A DNA stretch of 64,000 nucleotides from NCBI GenBank assembly GCA_964474655.1, contig CAYYTU010000007.1, positions 1 through 64,000 of the forward strand, given 5' to 3'. The DNA is from CAYYTU01 sp964474655. Its GTDB lineage: Bacteria > Chloroflexota > Anaerolineae > B4-G1. This document shows, piece after piece, positions 24,318 to 33,550 of the stretch. Both the position numbers and the translations under genes were made by a program. Under the pieces are notes generated by a model, which was not told the DNA's origin, did not search any database, and was given only the letters and a program-made list of their open reading frames with translations. The stretch's first letter is position 1. Each line of letters begins with the position of its first letter.

Positions 24318-24322
24318 TAGCT

Positions 24323-24796
24323 ATGGCAAATCAGTCAGGTGTCAAGGTTGTCGCTACTAACCGTAAGGCCTCGTACGATTACCACATCGAGGATCGCTAC
24401 GAGGCGGGTCTGGTTCTGAAAGGCGCTGAGGTCAAATCCATTCGCGCCGGTCGCGTCAGCCTGCAAGATGGGTATGTGCAGCCGAGGGACGACGAGTTGT
24501 GGCTATACGACGTGCACATCGGGCCCTACAATCCGGCGGGCCGACACTATGGGCACAAGCCGGCCCGCCCCCGCAAGCTCCTGCTCCATCGCTATGAGAT
24601 CGACCGTCTCATAGCCCAAGTCCAGGAGCGAGGATATACCATCATTCCCTTGCAGATGTATCTCCGGCGCGGACTGGTCAAGGTAGAAATTGCCCTTGCC
24701 AAAGGGAAGCGCCAGCATGACAAGCGTCGCGCCATTGCCGAGCGCGATACGCAACGTGAGATCGAACGAGCATTGAAGGACCGCTACCACCACTAA
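24323..24796 (+). CDS. smpB: SsrA-binding protein SmpB
   Basis: At 157 residues this is full length for SmpB. The protein binds tmRNA and delivers it to stalled ribosomes in trans-translation. Typical stretches are present: NRKASYDYHIEDRYEAGLVL, GAEVKSIRAGRVSLQDGYV, LLLHRYEIDRL and the basic C-terminal tail KGKRQHDKRRAIAERDTQRE. Its start lies 5 nt after ctpA, with weak ribosome-binding features, suggesting coupling. A tmRNA gene, often a neighbour, was looked for here and not found. Confidence 0.95.
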   Translation: MANQSGVKVVATNRKASYDYHIEDRYEAGLVLKGAEVKSIRAGRVSLQDGYVQPRDDELWLYDVHIGPYNPAGRHYGHKPARPRKLLLHRYEIDRLIAQVQERGYTIIPLQMYLRRGLVKVEIALAKGKRQHDKRRAIAERDTQREIERALKDRYHH

Positions 24797-24803
24797 CCGC
24801 CAG

Positions 24804-24831
24804 TTGACACTGGGTTTTATCTTAGTATAAT
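24804..24831 (+). promoter_or_regulatory. Consensus sigma-70-type promoter of the S1-domain gene
   Basis: A perfect TTGACA (24804-24809), a 16-nt spacer and a perfect TATAAT (24826-24831) lie in the gap after smpB. The leader is about 40 nt and carries GAGGAGG (24865-24871) before the GTG start. This is the strongest promoter match in the window. Confidence 0.85.
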
Positions 24832-24879
24832 ATTCAATCGTGTTTGCGGTTCAGGTATTAAATTGAGGAGGAAGTACAC

Positions 24880-25608
24880 GTGACAACAGAAGAAACCAAT
24901 CAACTTAGTTCCGTTGAAGACCTGGAGCCTAAAATGAGCATCCAGGGTGTCGTCAAGGACGTCAATCTGCATGGCGCCGTAATTGATTTGGGATTGGAAT
25001 ACGAAGGGGTGTTACATGTCTCTCAGCTTTCGTCCGACGATAACATCGGTTGCGTCCGCGAGGTGATTCAACCGGGCGACAAAGTGACGGTGTGGGTCAG
25101 CGACGTTAACCCCAAGCAGCATCACATCAGCTTGACAATGATCAAGCCGGCCGACGTCACCTGGAGCGAGTTGTCCGAGGGACAGATTCATTCAGGCACT
25201 GTGACGCGAATCGAATCGTATGGCGCTTTCGTCGATATTGGCGCCGAGCGCGCTGGCTTGCTCCACGTCCGCGAGATGTCCCAGGGCTACGTGGAGCACC
25301 CTTCGGAGATGGTTAGCGTCGGCGACGAGGTCGAGGTGCGCGTGTTGCAGTTCGATCAGCGCCGACGCCGCATTGATCTCTCAATGATAGGCCTTGAGGA
25401 AGAGGTTACCAAAGAACCCGAAGAACCCACCAAAGAAGAAGAGGAAGACGGTAGTCAGACCACGATGGAGATGGCTCTGGAGCGCGCCTATGCGGACCAG
25501 GATAAAGGGGAAGATAGAAAGTCCCACAACCAGAAACAGCGCGGGGATTACTCTCAGCAGAAGGATATTGCAGAACGCACGTTGAAAGAACACGGCGAAT
25601 CGGAGTAG
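24880..25608 (+). CDS. RNA-binding protein with two S1 domains
   Basis: The protein has 242 residues. Two S1/OB-fold domains are visible: the first at about residues 18-90 (QGVVKDVNLHGAVIDLGLEYEG, then VSDVNPKQHHISLTM) and the second at about 98-170 (HSGTVTRIESYGAFVDIGAE, then RRRRIDLSMIG). The acidic C-terminal tail (EEEVTKEPEEPTKEEEEDG) is low complexity and probably disordered, ending in a charged helix. It resembles short ribosomal-S1-like or general-stress S1 proteins that bind single-stranded RNA. The consensus promoter and strong ribosome-binding site suggest high expression. It lacks the four or more repeats of true S1. Confidence 0.85.
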   Translation: MTTEETNQLSSVEDLEPKMSIQGVVKDVNLHGAVIDLGLEYEGVLHVSQLSSDDNIGCVREVIQPGDKVTVWVSDVNPKQHHISLTMIKPADVTWSELSEGQIHSGTVTRIESYGAFVDIGAERAGLLHVREMSQGYVEHPSEMVSVGDEVEVRVLQFDQRRRRIDLSMIGLEEEVTKEPEEPTKEEEEDGSQTTMEMALERAYADQDKGEDRKSHNQKQRGDYSQQKDIAERTLKEHGESE

Positions 25609-25692
25609 CCCGATAGGAGATGGAGGTACCACCACCGTTTATCCCGGCCCGGCTTTCCTCCGGCCGCTTTTAATCCCACCTCGAAGAACATA

Positions 25693-25751
25693 CACTGATC
25701 CGAACACGCTTGAATCTGCAGAAGGGCTAAATAAGCGTGTCCGGGTCAGTG
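25693..25751. terminator. 19-bp inverted repeat between convergent genes
   Basis: CACTGATCCGAACACGCTT (25693-25711) pairs with 25733-25751 at 17 of 19 positions around a 21-nt loop. It lies between the stop of the S1-domain gene and the stop of the opposing large membrane-protein gene, and touches the latter stop codon. The position suggests a bidirectional transcription barrier, although no strong T-run is present on either side. A GC-rich hairpin followed by CTTTTAAT at about 25645-25672 may help on the plus strand. Confidence 0.5.
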
Positions 25752-28607
25752 CTCATCTGGGATATATTCCACCGTTCCCAGACGGACAACTTTAGCTTCG
25801 CTCCCCTCAGGCCCGAGCAGCCCATTCGCGCTAATCTTTAACCCTACCTGATAGACCCCCGGCGGCAAGTCTGTGGGAGCAAACACTAGTTGATCTCGCA
25901 CCACCTCGCCAGATCGCCAGTTTTGGAAGGGATGACGTCCATCGACCGGTGCGCCGCTAGCCGGGTGCTGCAGAACCTCTCGGCCTGCACTATCCAGCAG
26001 TACAATATCCCGCCGCTCAACCGCCGGGGACTTCTGATCTGCACGCCAGAAGAGCGTAAGGGTCCAGGATTCCGACGTCGTGACGCGTTCGCGGGAGTTG
26101 GTGTAGCCCAAGAGCGTCACGCCCCCCTCCGGGAAGCTGAGTGAAATCTGTTGCGCCATATCAAGCGTCGAGGGGGGCGGCTGGCGAAGCGGACGCTTCA
26201 CGGTGATCGACCCGATCACCAGGCTATCGCCAGCTACCTGACCTTGCTCGTCGTACCGCTGCAATCGATAACCATCCCACATCGAATAAAGCCCCACATT
26301 GACCATGTAGTCCCCCGGCGGCGTGCCGGGCAGCACCCGGAGCTTATACTCATCCCAGACATATCGATCCGTTGGCCAGCGCTGCGTCGGCAGCTCACCA
26401 GGATTTAGGTGATCCTTTTGTCCCCAAAGAACGTGGAGTGGATTTGCCAGATGGACAAAGGATTGATAATTATGCTCCAGAGAGGTCTGCGCCCGCCAGT
26501 AAAGCACGACTGAAAGCGTCTGACCGGAACGAATGGAGCGCTTCGGTAGATCATAACCAAGAAGCTCAATCTGACCGTCAAAGCTGACCTTTACACTCTG
26601 TTGGGCGACCAACGCTTCCCCTGGAGACGAGTGACGGTAGAGCCATCCTCTCGGATCCACCAACAGCTCCTTGAAGCCGACTACAATCATCAACGCGCCC
26701 GCCATCCAGACTAACCATCGCCCGCTTGGTCCGCGGCAAGGCGTGACCCGGCGGTCAGCAGGGGCCAGAATCAAGGCAACGATCAGGCTAACCAACCCCA
26801 CAGCCGAGATAGCCCACCCGATGATGCGTGGCGGCGTATCCTCGAAGCGAACCAATACCTCATGCTCACCTGCCGGCACCCAGAAGGTGATGAAACCCTC
26901 TGGACGCCCCATCTCGATCTCGACCTCCTCGCCATCGACGTAGGCATGCCAGCCGGGGAAGTAGAACGTGTACAAGCGCAAGAGGAAAGGTTCGGTCGTG
27001 GAAACGGACAGACGGTCTTGCAAAGGCCCATGCTCAACGACCTTGACCGTGGTATCATCGGGCAACGTAGCCCGGTTGACCTTGTCCACCGGGCCGGATG
27101 TCTCGTACGAGGTAATCAGCGATGCCTCTGGATGCATCCTTGTCTGCGCCGCCTCCGTCGGCAAGAAGTCGCCGGTCGAGGTGGTTCCCAGAGCCGAGTT
27201 TTCCCACTCCCAGCGGATACTATCGGCCGGCGTCGTGCCACCAAACTCCGCTTCCCAGGGCGGCGGGTAGAGCAGCGGCAGCGCCAGGGCCAACACTACC
27301 GCCAAGCCCACAGCCAGGAGCGGTTCGCGCCACCAAGCGCCAACCGGCAACAGAGTAGCAGCGCCCGCAGCACACACGGCCAGCATCAGATTGGCCGGGC
27401 CCAAAAGCCGCCAGGGGAATTGCATATAGGGCATAACCGGCACAGACTCCCAGACCACCTTGGAGAGAGGGACCATCAGAAAAATCAACCCTAACCCCGC
27501 CAGCGCGAAGTAAGCCAGCGTGAAGCGGGCTCTCTGCCCTGGCTTGCTTTCCGGTATTCCACTCGAAGCACCAATCCCGCCAAACCCGAGTAATACACCT
27601 ATGCTAGGCAAGGCTAAAACCCACTGAGCCATCCCCAGGTTGTGGCGGAAGCGAGGACCCACCGCGCCCCAATCGACGCGCTGAGAAGACCCCAGCATCT
27701 CCCGCAGCGAGAGGAAGTGTCGCCGAAAGTCGAAGTGGCCCGGGCCGATGACGTCGAGTTTGACCGCCGATCTTTCCAACAGAAACGGCAGCCAGAAGAA
27801 AGCGATCAAGGCCGCTGCAAGCACAAAGGCCAAAGCGCCCCACCCGGTGTGTGACTTCTCGGTGCCGAAGATGAGCTGCCACAACCAATAAGCCGCCAAC
27901 AGCCCACCGGTCACTAACCCGAGCAAGTTATGGCTAAAGACCACCGCTGCCAGCGTAAGCACGCTTCCCAGCAAGGGCCAGCGCCTGGCGGATGGCGACG
28001 TCATCAATCGATGAAAGAAGCAGAACGTAAGCGGCAGCAAGCAAATGGCAAAATGCTCCGCTAGGTCGCCGCGGGCATGAGGATCGACGAAAACGATGTA
28101 AGGGGCAAAGGTGAAAGAAGCTGCCGCAATGACGCCAGCAGCTGGACCAAACAGGTTGCGGGCCAGCAAGTAGCTTCCCATCGCAGCCAGAAGCAACCCC
28201 AAAACGAAGATCGCTTTGACCCCGCCCACAATGGTCAAACCGGGCATCAGTGCGCACAGATTAGCCAGATAATACGTCAGCGGAGCATAGTAATTGAAGA
28301 TGGGATAGCCATAGCCCAGGTAAAGGTTGGGCGCCCACCGAGGATAAAACACACCCTGACGCAGGATGTGCTGGAGCTCGGCCGCGCGATAGACGTGCAG
28401 CTCGGCATCGGTCTTACGGGGCAAACCGGGACGAACGAGAAAAGGCGAAGCCGCGAAAAGCCCCAGAGCCAGGGCTAGCAACAGACCCCAATCCAGCCAA
28501 TCCCACCGACGGAGGTCATCAAGGAGGATGAAAAAAGCATAGCGTGCAAAGTCCAGAACCGACCGAGAAGAAGTCGGTTCTGGACCGTGTTGGAAGGTGG
28601 TTTCCAT
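25746..28607 (-). CDS. Large PTPS-related membrane protein with two C-terminal beta-sandwich repeats
   Basis: This polytopic protein of about 953 residues has an N-terminal half of some twelve helices carrying the PTPS-related/GT39-like motif (FPLVRPGLPRKTDAELHVYR-type loop, LYLGYGYPIFNYYAPLTYY, DPHARGDLAEHFA). A YfhO-like soluble segment (LRLYTFYFPGWHAYVDGEEV) and a final helix pair follow. The last ~290 residues hold two copies of a beta-sandwich unit (LLGYDLPKRSIRSGQTLSVV and LLGYTNSRERVTTSESWTLT), a repeat I associate with Chloroflexi envelope proteins. Probable role: a surface glycan or lipoglycan assembly enzyme. ATG 28607 is preferred over a TTG one codon earlier. It lies 6 nt after sucD. 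Confidence 0.7.
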   Translation of the reverse strand: METTFQHGPEPTSSRSVLDFARYAFFILLDDLRRWDWLDWGLLLALALGLFAASPFLVRPGLPRKTDAELHVYRAAELQHILRQGVFYPRWAPNLYLGYGYPIFNYYAPLTYYLANLCALMPGLTIVGGVKAIFVLGLLLAAMGSYLLARNLFGPAAGVIAAASFTFAPYIVFVDPHARGDLAEHFAICLLPLTFCFFHRLMTSPSARRWPLLGSVLTLAAVVFSHNLLGLVTGGLLAAYWLWQLIFGTEKSHTGWGALAFVLAAALIAFFWLPFLLERSAVKLDVIGPGHFDFRRHFLSLREMLGSSQRVDWGAVGPRFRHNLGMAQWVLALPSIGVLLGFGGIGASSGIPESKPGQRARFTLAYFALAGLGLIFLMVPLSKVVWESVPVMPYMQFPWRLLGPANLMLAVCAAGAATLLPVGAWWREPLLAVGLAVVLALALPLLYPPPWEAEFGGTTPADSIRWEWENSALGTTSTGDFLPTEAAQTRMHPEASLITSYETSGPVDKVNRATLPDDTTVKVVEHGPLQDRLSVSTTEPFLLRLYTFYFPGWHAYVDGEEVEIEMGRPEGFITFWVPAGEHEVLVRFEDTPPRIIGWAISAVGLVSLIVALILAPADRRVTPCRGPSGRWLVWMAGALMIVVGFKELLVDPRGWLYRHSSPGEALVAQQSVKVSFDGQIELLGYDLPKRSIRSGQTLSVVLYWRAQTSLEHNYQSFVHLANPLHVLWGQKDHLNPGELPTQRWPTDRYVWDEYKLRVLPGTPPGDYMVNVGLYSMWDGYRLQRYDEQGQVAGDSLVIGSITVKRPLRQPPPSTLDMAQQISLSFPEGGVTLLGYTNSRERVTTSESWTLTLFWRADQKSPAVERRDIVLLDSAGREVLQHPASGAPVDGRHPFQNWRSGEVVRDQLVFAPTDLPPGVYQVGLKISANGLLGPEGSEAKVVRLGTVEYIPDEH

Positions 28608-28613
28608 CAAGCG

Positions 28614-29489
28614 CTATTCCAGACGTTGCTCCACAAAGTCGGCGATTTGCTCTGGATGGTGGGCCACCGGCACGTCGACTGCTTCAAATGCCGCAATTTT
28701 CTCCGCCGCAGTCCCCGTGCCACCCTGGATGATAGCACCAGCATGTCCCATCCGTTTTCCCGGCGGCGCTGTCCGGCCGGCGACGAAGGCCGTGACCGGC
28801 TTAGTCATAGAATCGTCGATGAACCGAGCCGCCTGTTCCTCGGCAGTGCCGCCTATCTCTCCGATGAGTACCACTTGCTCGGTGTCCGGATCCTCCTCGA
28901 ACAGGTGGAGCGCGTCGATGAAATCCGTACCGATAATCGGATCGCCGCCAATGCCCAGACAGGTGCTCTGACCAATACCCCGCTCCGTGAGGGCATAGAC
29001 CACCTCATAAGTCAGAGTGCCCGAGCGGGAGACGACACCCACCGGCCCCGGCGTGGCGATCTGACCGGGCATAATGCCAATCTTAGCCTGGTCCGGAGAT
29101 AGCAAGCCAGGGCAATTGGGCCCCACGAGCCGCGCGCCTCTCTGGTCAAGGTAGGAGTTTACCTCGATCATATCCAGCACCGGGATGCCCTCGGTGATGC
29201 AGACGATCAGCGGGAGGCGAGCATCAGCTGCCTCGATAATCGCATCGGCGGCGAAACGGGCCGGCACATAAACGATCGAAGCATTCGGCTCCGCAGCGTC
29301 CATCGCCTCAGCCACGGTATCGAAGACCGGTACCTGCCCATCGCAGGCCATCTGTCCGCCCTTCCCCGGCGTCACGCCGGCCACGATATTTGTACCATAG
29401 GCGATCATCTGTCGGCTGTGAAACTCGCCCTCGCGCCCGGTGATACCCTGAACGAGCAAGCGTGTCTCTCTATCGACTAGAATTGTCAT
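28614..29489 (-). CDS. sucD: Succinyl-CoA ligase, alpha subunit
   Basis: At 291 residues this is the usual length. The N-terminal CoA-binding Rossmann domain shows LLVQGITGREGEFHSRQMIA and GTNIVAGVTPGKGG. The phosphohistidine region reads MGHAGAIIQGGTGTA near residue 245, and ARLVGPNCPGLLSPDQAKIG is also diagnostic. It catalyses the reversible, nucleotide-linked step between succinyl-CoA and succinate in the TCA cycle, in complex with SucC. The gene is 9 nt downstream of sucC with a GGGAGGAG ribosome-binding site. Confidence 0.95.
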   Translation of the reverse strand: MTILVDRETRLLVQGITGREGEFHSRQMIAYGTNIVAGVTPGKGGQMACDGQVPVFDTVAEAMDAAEPNASIVYVPARFAADAIIEAADARLPLIVCITEGIPVLDMIEVNSYLDQRGARLVGPNCPGLLSPDQAKIGIMPGQIATPGPVGVVSRSGTLTYEVVYALTERGIGQSTCLGIGGDPIIGTDFIDALHLFEEDPDTEQVVLIGEIGGTAEEQAARFIDDSMTKPVTAFVAGRTAPPGKRMGHAGAIIQGGTGTAAEKIAAFEAVDVPVAHHPEQIADFVEQRLE

Positions 29490-29498
29490 AGCTCCTCC

Positions 29499-30638
29499 CT
29501 ACCCTTCGGCAGCGCCAACGGCCTTCTGCGCTGCCTCGGCCAATGTCCTTGCGATGATCAAATTGTAATCGGAACCCTCCAGCAGCGCGCGTCCTTCGGC
29601 CTCGTTGGTGCCCACCAGACGCGCAACCAAAGGAACGTCGGGTCTCACCTCTGCAAAAGCGTCTAAGATACCCCGCGCCACCTCGTCGCAGCGGGTAATA
29701 CCGCCGAAGATGTTGAACAGTACCGCCTCGACGTTGGTATCCTCCAGGATCAGGCGTAGCGCGATGGCTACCTTGTCGGCCTGAGCACCGCCGCCGATAT
29801 CCAGAAAATTGGCCGGCGAGCCGCCAAAATGTTTGATGATATCCATCGTGGCCATCGCCAGCCCGGCCCCGTTTACCATACAGCCGATCGAGCCATCCAG
29901 ATCGACATAGCTCAATCCTGCCTCCCGTGCCTCGCGCTCCGCCGCTGTCTCGGCGTCCACGTCGCGCATCTCCGCCAGCGTAGGATGACGGAAAAGCGCG
30001 TTATCATCAAGCACCATCTTGCCGTCCACAGCCAGCAGCTCGCCGTCGGTGGCGACGATCAACGGATTTATCTCGGCCAGCGAAGCATCGTAGCTCATAA
30101 ACGCCTCGTAAAGCCCCTGCGCAATGCGCCCGAAGGAGCGATACAGCGCTTGCGGAAGCCCAATCCCCTTCGCCAGCGCCAGCGTCTGATAGCTCCGCAG
30201 CCCCAGGTAGGGATCGATGGCCACTCGTTTGATAGCCTCAGGGCTGACGCGAGCCACTTCCTCGATCTCCACGCCGCCCTCGGAGGAGGCCATCATCGCC
30301 GGCCGACGAGCAGCGCGATCTACCACGATGCCTAGATAGAGCTCTTGCTCAATGTCAGCCGCCTCGTCGATCAGAACCCTCCGCACCGGAAGGCCCTTGA
30401 TCGTCATGCCCAGAACTTGGTCGGCCAACGTCTCGGCTTCCGCAGATGATTGGGCAATCTTGATCCCGTCGGCCTTTCCCCGGCCGCCGACGAGCACCTG
30501 CGATTTGACAACGACTGCTCCGCCCAACTCATCGGCGATGCGGTACGCCTCTCGCGGCGTGGTCGCCACATTACCATCGGGAATAGGCACGCCGTGCTCG
30601 GCGAACAGCCGCTTCGATTGGTATTCGTGCAATTTCAC
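29499..30638 (-). CDS. sucC: Succinyl-CoA ligase, beta subunit
   Basis: This 379-residue protein has the ATP-grasp domain at the N-terminus (MKLHEYQSKRLFAEHGVPIP, VVKSQVLVGGRGKADGIK) and the CoA-ligase domain at the C-terminus (NGAGLAMATMDIIKHFGG, NIFGGITRCDEVARGI). It binds the nucleotide and forms the active complex with SucD. The start is GTG with AAGGAGG 7 nt upstream. It sits between hflX with its small companion gene and sucD in a minus-strand run. Confidence 0.95.
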   Translation of the reverse strand: MKLHEYQSKRLFAEHGVPIPDGNVATTPREAYRIADELGGAVVVKSQVLVGGRGKADGIKIAQSSAEAETLADQVLGMTIKGLPVRRVLIDEAADIEQELYLGIVVDRAARRPAMMASSEGGVEIEEVARVSPEAIKRVAIDPYLGLRSYQTLALAKGIGLPQALYRSFGRIAQGLYEAFMSYDASLAEINPLIVATDGELLAVDGKMVLDDNALFRHPTLAEMRDVDAETAAEREAREAGLSYVDLDGSIGCMVNGAGLAMATMDIIKHFGGSPANFLDIGGGAQADKVAIALRLILEDTNVEAVLFNIFGGITRCDEVARGILDAFAEVRPDVPLVARLVGTNEAEGRALLEGSDYNLIIARTLAEAAQKAVGAAEG

Positions 30639-30692
30639 GTGCTTGCCTCCTTGTCTATCCAGGTCTAACCAACTCTACCCAGTACGTCCAAC

Positions 30693-30911
30693 CTAGCCGA
30701 TGAGAGCATCCCCCAGCAAGACCCCCAGGAATCCAATGACCAGCCCCAGATGCAGGCAGAGGTGCGTCCGGGCCACCCAACCGATAAGCGGCCAGGCCGG
30801 CAGCAACTGCAGCGCAAAGTTGAGTACGATCAAGCTCACGGCGAAAAGAACCGGGAGTCCCGGCAAGCGAGCCAGAAAATCACTCATTTGCTTCAGCCAT
30901 TGGCTTCCCAT
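30693..30911 (-). CDS. Small membrane protein, 72 residues
   Basis: Two hydrophobic segments are visible (LPVLFAVSLIVLNFALQLLP and CLHLGLVIGFLGVLLGDAL) with a short polar linker, so a two-helix inner-membrane protein is predicted. It is likely real: AAGGAG in the tail of hflX lies 8 nt before its ATG, and it fits exactly into the gap between hflX and sucC on the same strand. I do not recognise a family. Confidence 0.65.
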   Translation of the reverse strand: MGSQWLKQMSDFLARLPGLPVLFAVSLIVLNFALQLLPAWPLIGWVARTHLCLHLGLVIGFLGVLLGDALIG

Positions 30912-30913
30912 AT

Positions 30914-32293
30914 TTATGCTCCTTCTTCAATATGCGTGTTCGCTTTCGCTTCAGCGGTGTAATGGAGCCCGCGGAAATGCCCCACCAACTCCTGGGGCAC
31001 ACGTCCTTCGATGTGTGTGCCTTGCTCCACATACTCTTCACGCTCAATCAAGCCCCGGCGATGGAATAAGTCCACCAGCTCCCCCGATTGGTAAGGGATC
31101 AAGACGTTGATCTTGGCCATCTGTGCTTCTAGAATCTCCTCAATCCGTGCCAGCAGCTCGTCCAGGCCCTCTTCGTCAAGGGCCGAGATTGTGACAGCAC
31201 TTGGAAGGTCGCTTAAGGGCGTAGGGAGTACATCTGGAGAGGGCAAGAGATCAATCTTGTTCAAAGCGTTGATAACTGGCTTGTGAGCGGCATTGATCTC
31301 CGCCAGCGTCTCGCGGACGGCTTTCACCTGACGCATCACCTGGGGATGGGTCACGTCGATCACGTGAACCAGCAAGTCGGCCTCACCCACCTCTTCCAGC
31401 GTAGCGTGGAAGGCGGCTACCAGCTGCGTGGGCAGCTTCTGGATGAAGCCGACGGTGTCGGTAAAGAGCGCCAGGCTGCCGCCGGGCAGCTCGACGCGGC
31501 GGGTCGTAGGATCAAGCGTCACAAATAGCTGATCGTTTGCCTTTACGTCGGCATCGGCCAGCGCGTTGAGCAGAGTCGACTTGCCAGCGTTGGTATAACC
31601 GACCAGAGCGATGGTAGGCATACCATGTTTACGCCGACGCGCACGATGGCGTCTCCGATGAGCTCGCACCTCCTCCAGCTCGCTCTTAAGGTGGGTGATG
31701 CGTCTCCCGATCACGCGTCGATCAGTTTCCAGCTGCGTCTCGCCGGGCCCGCGCACGCCAACGCTACCGCGTGCACCACCGGCGCGTCCACCGGCCTGAC
31801 GGGCCAGGTGTGTCCAAGCCCGCGTGAGGCGCGGCAGGCGATATTCGTACTGGGCCAGTTCAACCTGCAACGCGCCCTCGCGGGTGTGGGCATGTTGAGC
31901 GAAAATATCGAGGATCAAAGCTGTGCGGTCGAGCAGCTTGATTCCCTCACCCAGGACTTCCTCCAGCTCACGCTGATGACGGGGAGAGAGCTCGTCGTCG
32001 AACAAGACGACGTTCGCCGCGGCCTCCTCGACGCGCCTGGCGATCTCCCGCGCTTTACCCGGCCCGATGAACGTAGCAGGATGCGGGTGTTCAAGCCGCT
32101 GTACGGCATGCCCAACAACGACCATACCGGCCGTCCGCGCCAGTTGAGCCAGCTCGACCAGAGAAGTTTCGACCGGCCAGTGATCATCCGCGGAGGATGC
32201 CCCTGGTCCTTTGAGCTCAATGCCGACCAAAAAAGCGCGCTCCTGTGGCGAACTGGTTGGTTCTGTCACTCGTTTTGTCACTCGTGTAGTCAT
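30914..32293 (-). CDS. hflX: Ribosome-associated GTPase HflX
   Basis: This 459-residue protein has the HflX N-terminal domain (residues about 45-185, with FIGPGKAREIARRVEE and VLFDDELSPRHQRELEE), a helical linker with GVRGPGETQLETDRR, and the GTPase domain with G1 ALVGYTNAGKSTLLNAL, G3 DTVGFIQKLP and G4 NKID. HflX splits or rescues stalled ribosomes in stress. The first residues (MTTRVTKRVTEPT) are encoded by tandem short repeats, so a later start is possible, but GGAGGTGA sits directly before this ATG. The 72-residue gene follows with overlapping signals. Confidence 0.93.
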   Translation of the reverse strand: MTTRVTKRVTEPTSSPQERAFLVGIELKGPGASSADDHWPVETSLVELAQLARTAGMVVVGHAVQRLEHPHPATFIGPGKAREIARRVEEAAANVVLFDDELSPRHQRELEEVLGEGIKLLDRTALILDIFAQHAHTREGALQVELAQYEYRLPRLTRAWTHLARQAGGRAGGARGSVGVRGPGETQLETDRRVIGRRITHLKSELEEVRAHRRRHRARRRKHGMPTIALVGYTNAGKSTLLNALADADVKANDQLFVTLDPTTRRVELPGGSLALFTDTVGFIQKLPTQLVAAFHATLEEVGEADLLVHVIDVTHPQVMRQVKAVRETLAEINAAHKPVINALNKIDLLPSPDVLPTPLSDLPSAVTISALDEEGLDELLARIEEILEAQMAKINVLIPYQSGELVDLFHRRGLIEREEYVEQGTHIEGRVPQELVGHFRGLHYTAEAKANTHIEEGA

Positions 32294-32297
32294 TCAC
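32262..32297. repeat. TGTCACTCG-type short repeat at the hflX start
   Basis: Words TGTCACTCGTTTTGTCACTC and GTGTAGTCATTCAC follow each other across the hflX start codon. On the coding strand they give TTRVTKRVTE, an internally repeated peptide absent from the HflX fold proper. Confidence 0.55.
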
Positions 32298-32381
32298 CTC
32301 CACCATACATCTATGATGCGAGCAGCCACCATTATACGATGAATGAGGCTGTTCACAAATTTCCGCTCCGCCATCAATAGG

Positions 32382-33527
32382 TCAATAGTAAGGAGTTTCC
32401 CAACGATCGACCTGCTGGGTGGTAACCTCGTGCAGGCGCCACGTATCCTCGACCCGGCGCACGCGCCACTCGACGTCCCAGAGCGTAGCGAAGACGCGCC
32501 CGTCGAGGTTTTCATAGACGCGCACCTGAGCCGTGATGGTAGCGGTGGTCTCGTCCGCACTACGCTCGACCTCGTGCACAGATCCAACTTCCATCGCCAG
32601 GGTAATGGCGAACTCGTCAAGCCAGGTCTCATACGGTTGTGCCCCCCGAGCTTCCGCGCTCAACAAGCGGTAGGCCGCCGGCATATCTCGATCATCAAGC
32701 GCCAGGTAGAACGAGATGACCACGTGTTCCGGCGTGTCGGTAAAATAAGCGTGCGGCCGATCCAGGTAGAGCCAGCTGTAGCGCTCCCACGTCCAGCCAT
32801 AACGGTCGCCATCCCACGTATAGACCGCCTCCCACACCAGGTTGGAGCGAGCGGTATTGTACCCCACTACGATCTCATCGGATAGATCGCCGTCCTTATT
32901 TTCCAGCCGGATGCCAGCTTCGCCCTCGAAGAAGGCCAGCAACTCATAATCCTCCACCTCCCAGACGAAGATATGGAGCAAGTCCGTCCGCGCTCCAGCA
33001 TGCCCCCAGATCAGTATTTCGCTCTTGCCATCGGTATTGATGTCCTCGACATCTATCTCACAAGTAGGGTATTGCCCCAGGCCATACTCTTCCTCCTCAA
33101 GTGGCTCCAGTGCATACCAGCGTTCGCCATCAAGGATGAATGCCTGTAGTTCCGGCGGATCGCCTGGCTGGTGGTAGAGCCCTATCCATTCCGAAGTACC
33201 GTTATCGTTGGTATCCTCCCAGCGCAAGCAAAGGGGCTCGACGTTGACCGCGGCCGCCTGGGCTTGGGCGTCGGTAATAGTAGAGACAACTGCGGTTGAA
33301 TCGAGCGTTGGAGCTGGGGTGGATGTGGATGTCGGCGCCAGCGTGGGGGTAGCAGTGGGCAAGGGCGTGAATGTAGACGTAGGCACAGCGGTGGGCTGCG
33401 CCGTGATCGTCGGTACCAGCGTCATCCGAGTAGGCATCAGGTTGCATCCAGCAGAAGTTAGCAGCAGGACGACGAAAAAGAGAGAGAGAACGAAAAGAGC
33501 CCCAGGCGAACGGAATCCACGTTGCAT
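32382..33527 (-). CDS. Secreted lipoprotein with Thr/Pro linker and Asp-rich repeats
   Basis: This 381-residue protein has a lipoprotein signal ending in the lipobox LLTSAGC at about residues 22-28. A disordered linker of TPT/PTPT units runs to about residue 75. Three short acidic loops resemble calcium-binding FG-GAP/VCBS loops: EDTNDNGTSEWIGL, EDINTDGKSEILIWG and NKDGDLSDEIVVGY. The last 110 residues look like an NTF2-like or SnoaL-like domain (VISFYLALDDRDMPAAYRLL). It is probably anchored to the membrane surface; the function is unknown. It lies 23 nt downstream of the glutaminyl-cyclase gene on the same strand. Confidence 0.7.
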   Translation of the reverse strand: MQRGFRSPGALFVLSLFFVVLLLTSAGCNLMPTRMTLVPTITAQPTAVPTSTFTPLPTATPTLAPTSTSTPAPTLDSTAVVSTITDAQAQAAAVNVEPLCLRWEDTNDNGTSEWIGLYHQPGDPPELQAFILDGERWYALEPLEEEEYGLGQYPTCEIDVEDINTDGKSEILIWGHAGARTDLLHIFVWEVEDYELLAFFEGEAGIRLENKDGDLSDEIVVGYNTARSNLVWEAVYTWDGDRYGWTWERYSWLYLDRPHAYFTDTPEHVVISFYLALDDRDMPAAYRLLSAEARGAQPYETWLDEFAITLAMEVGSVHEVERSADETTATITAQVRVYENLDGRVFATLWDVEWRVRRVEDTWRLHEVTTQQVDRWETPYY

Positions 33528-33550
33528 CGTTTTGTCAGCTCAAATGACGG

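Noticed and set aside
22031..24322. tmRNA gene near smpB
   Set aside because: No tRNA-like ends or tag-peptide frame could be identified.
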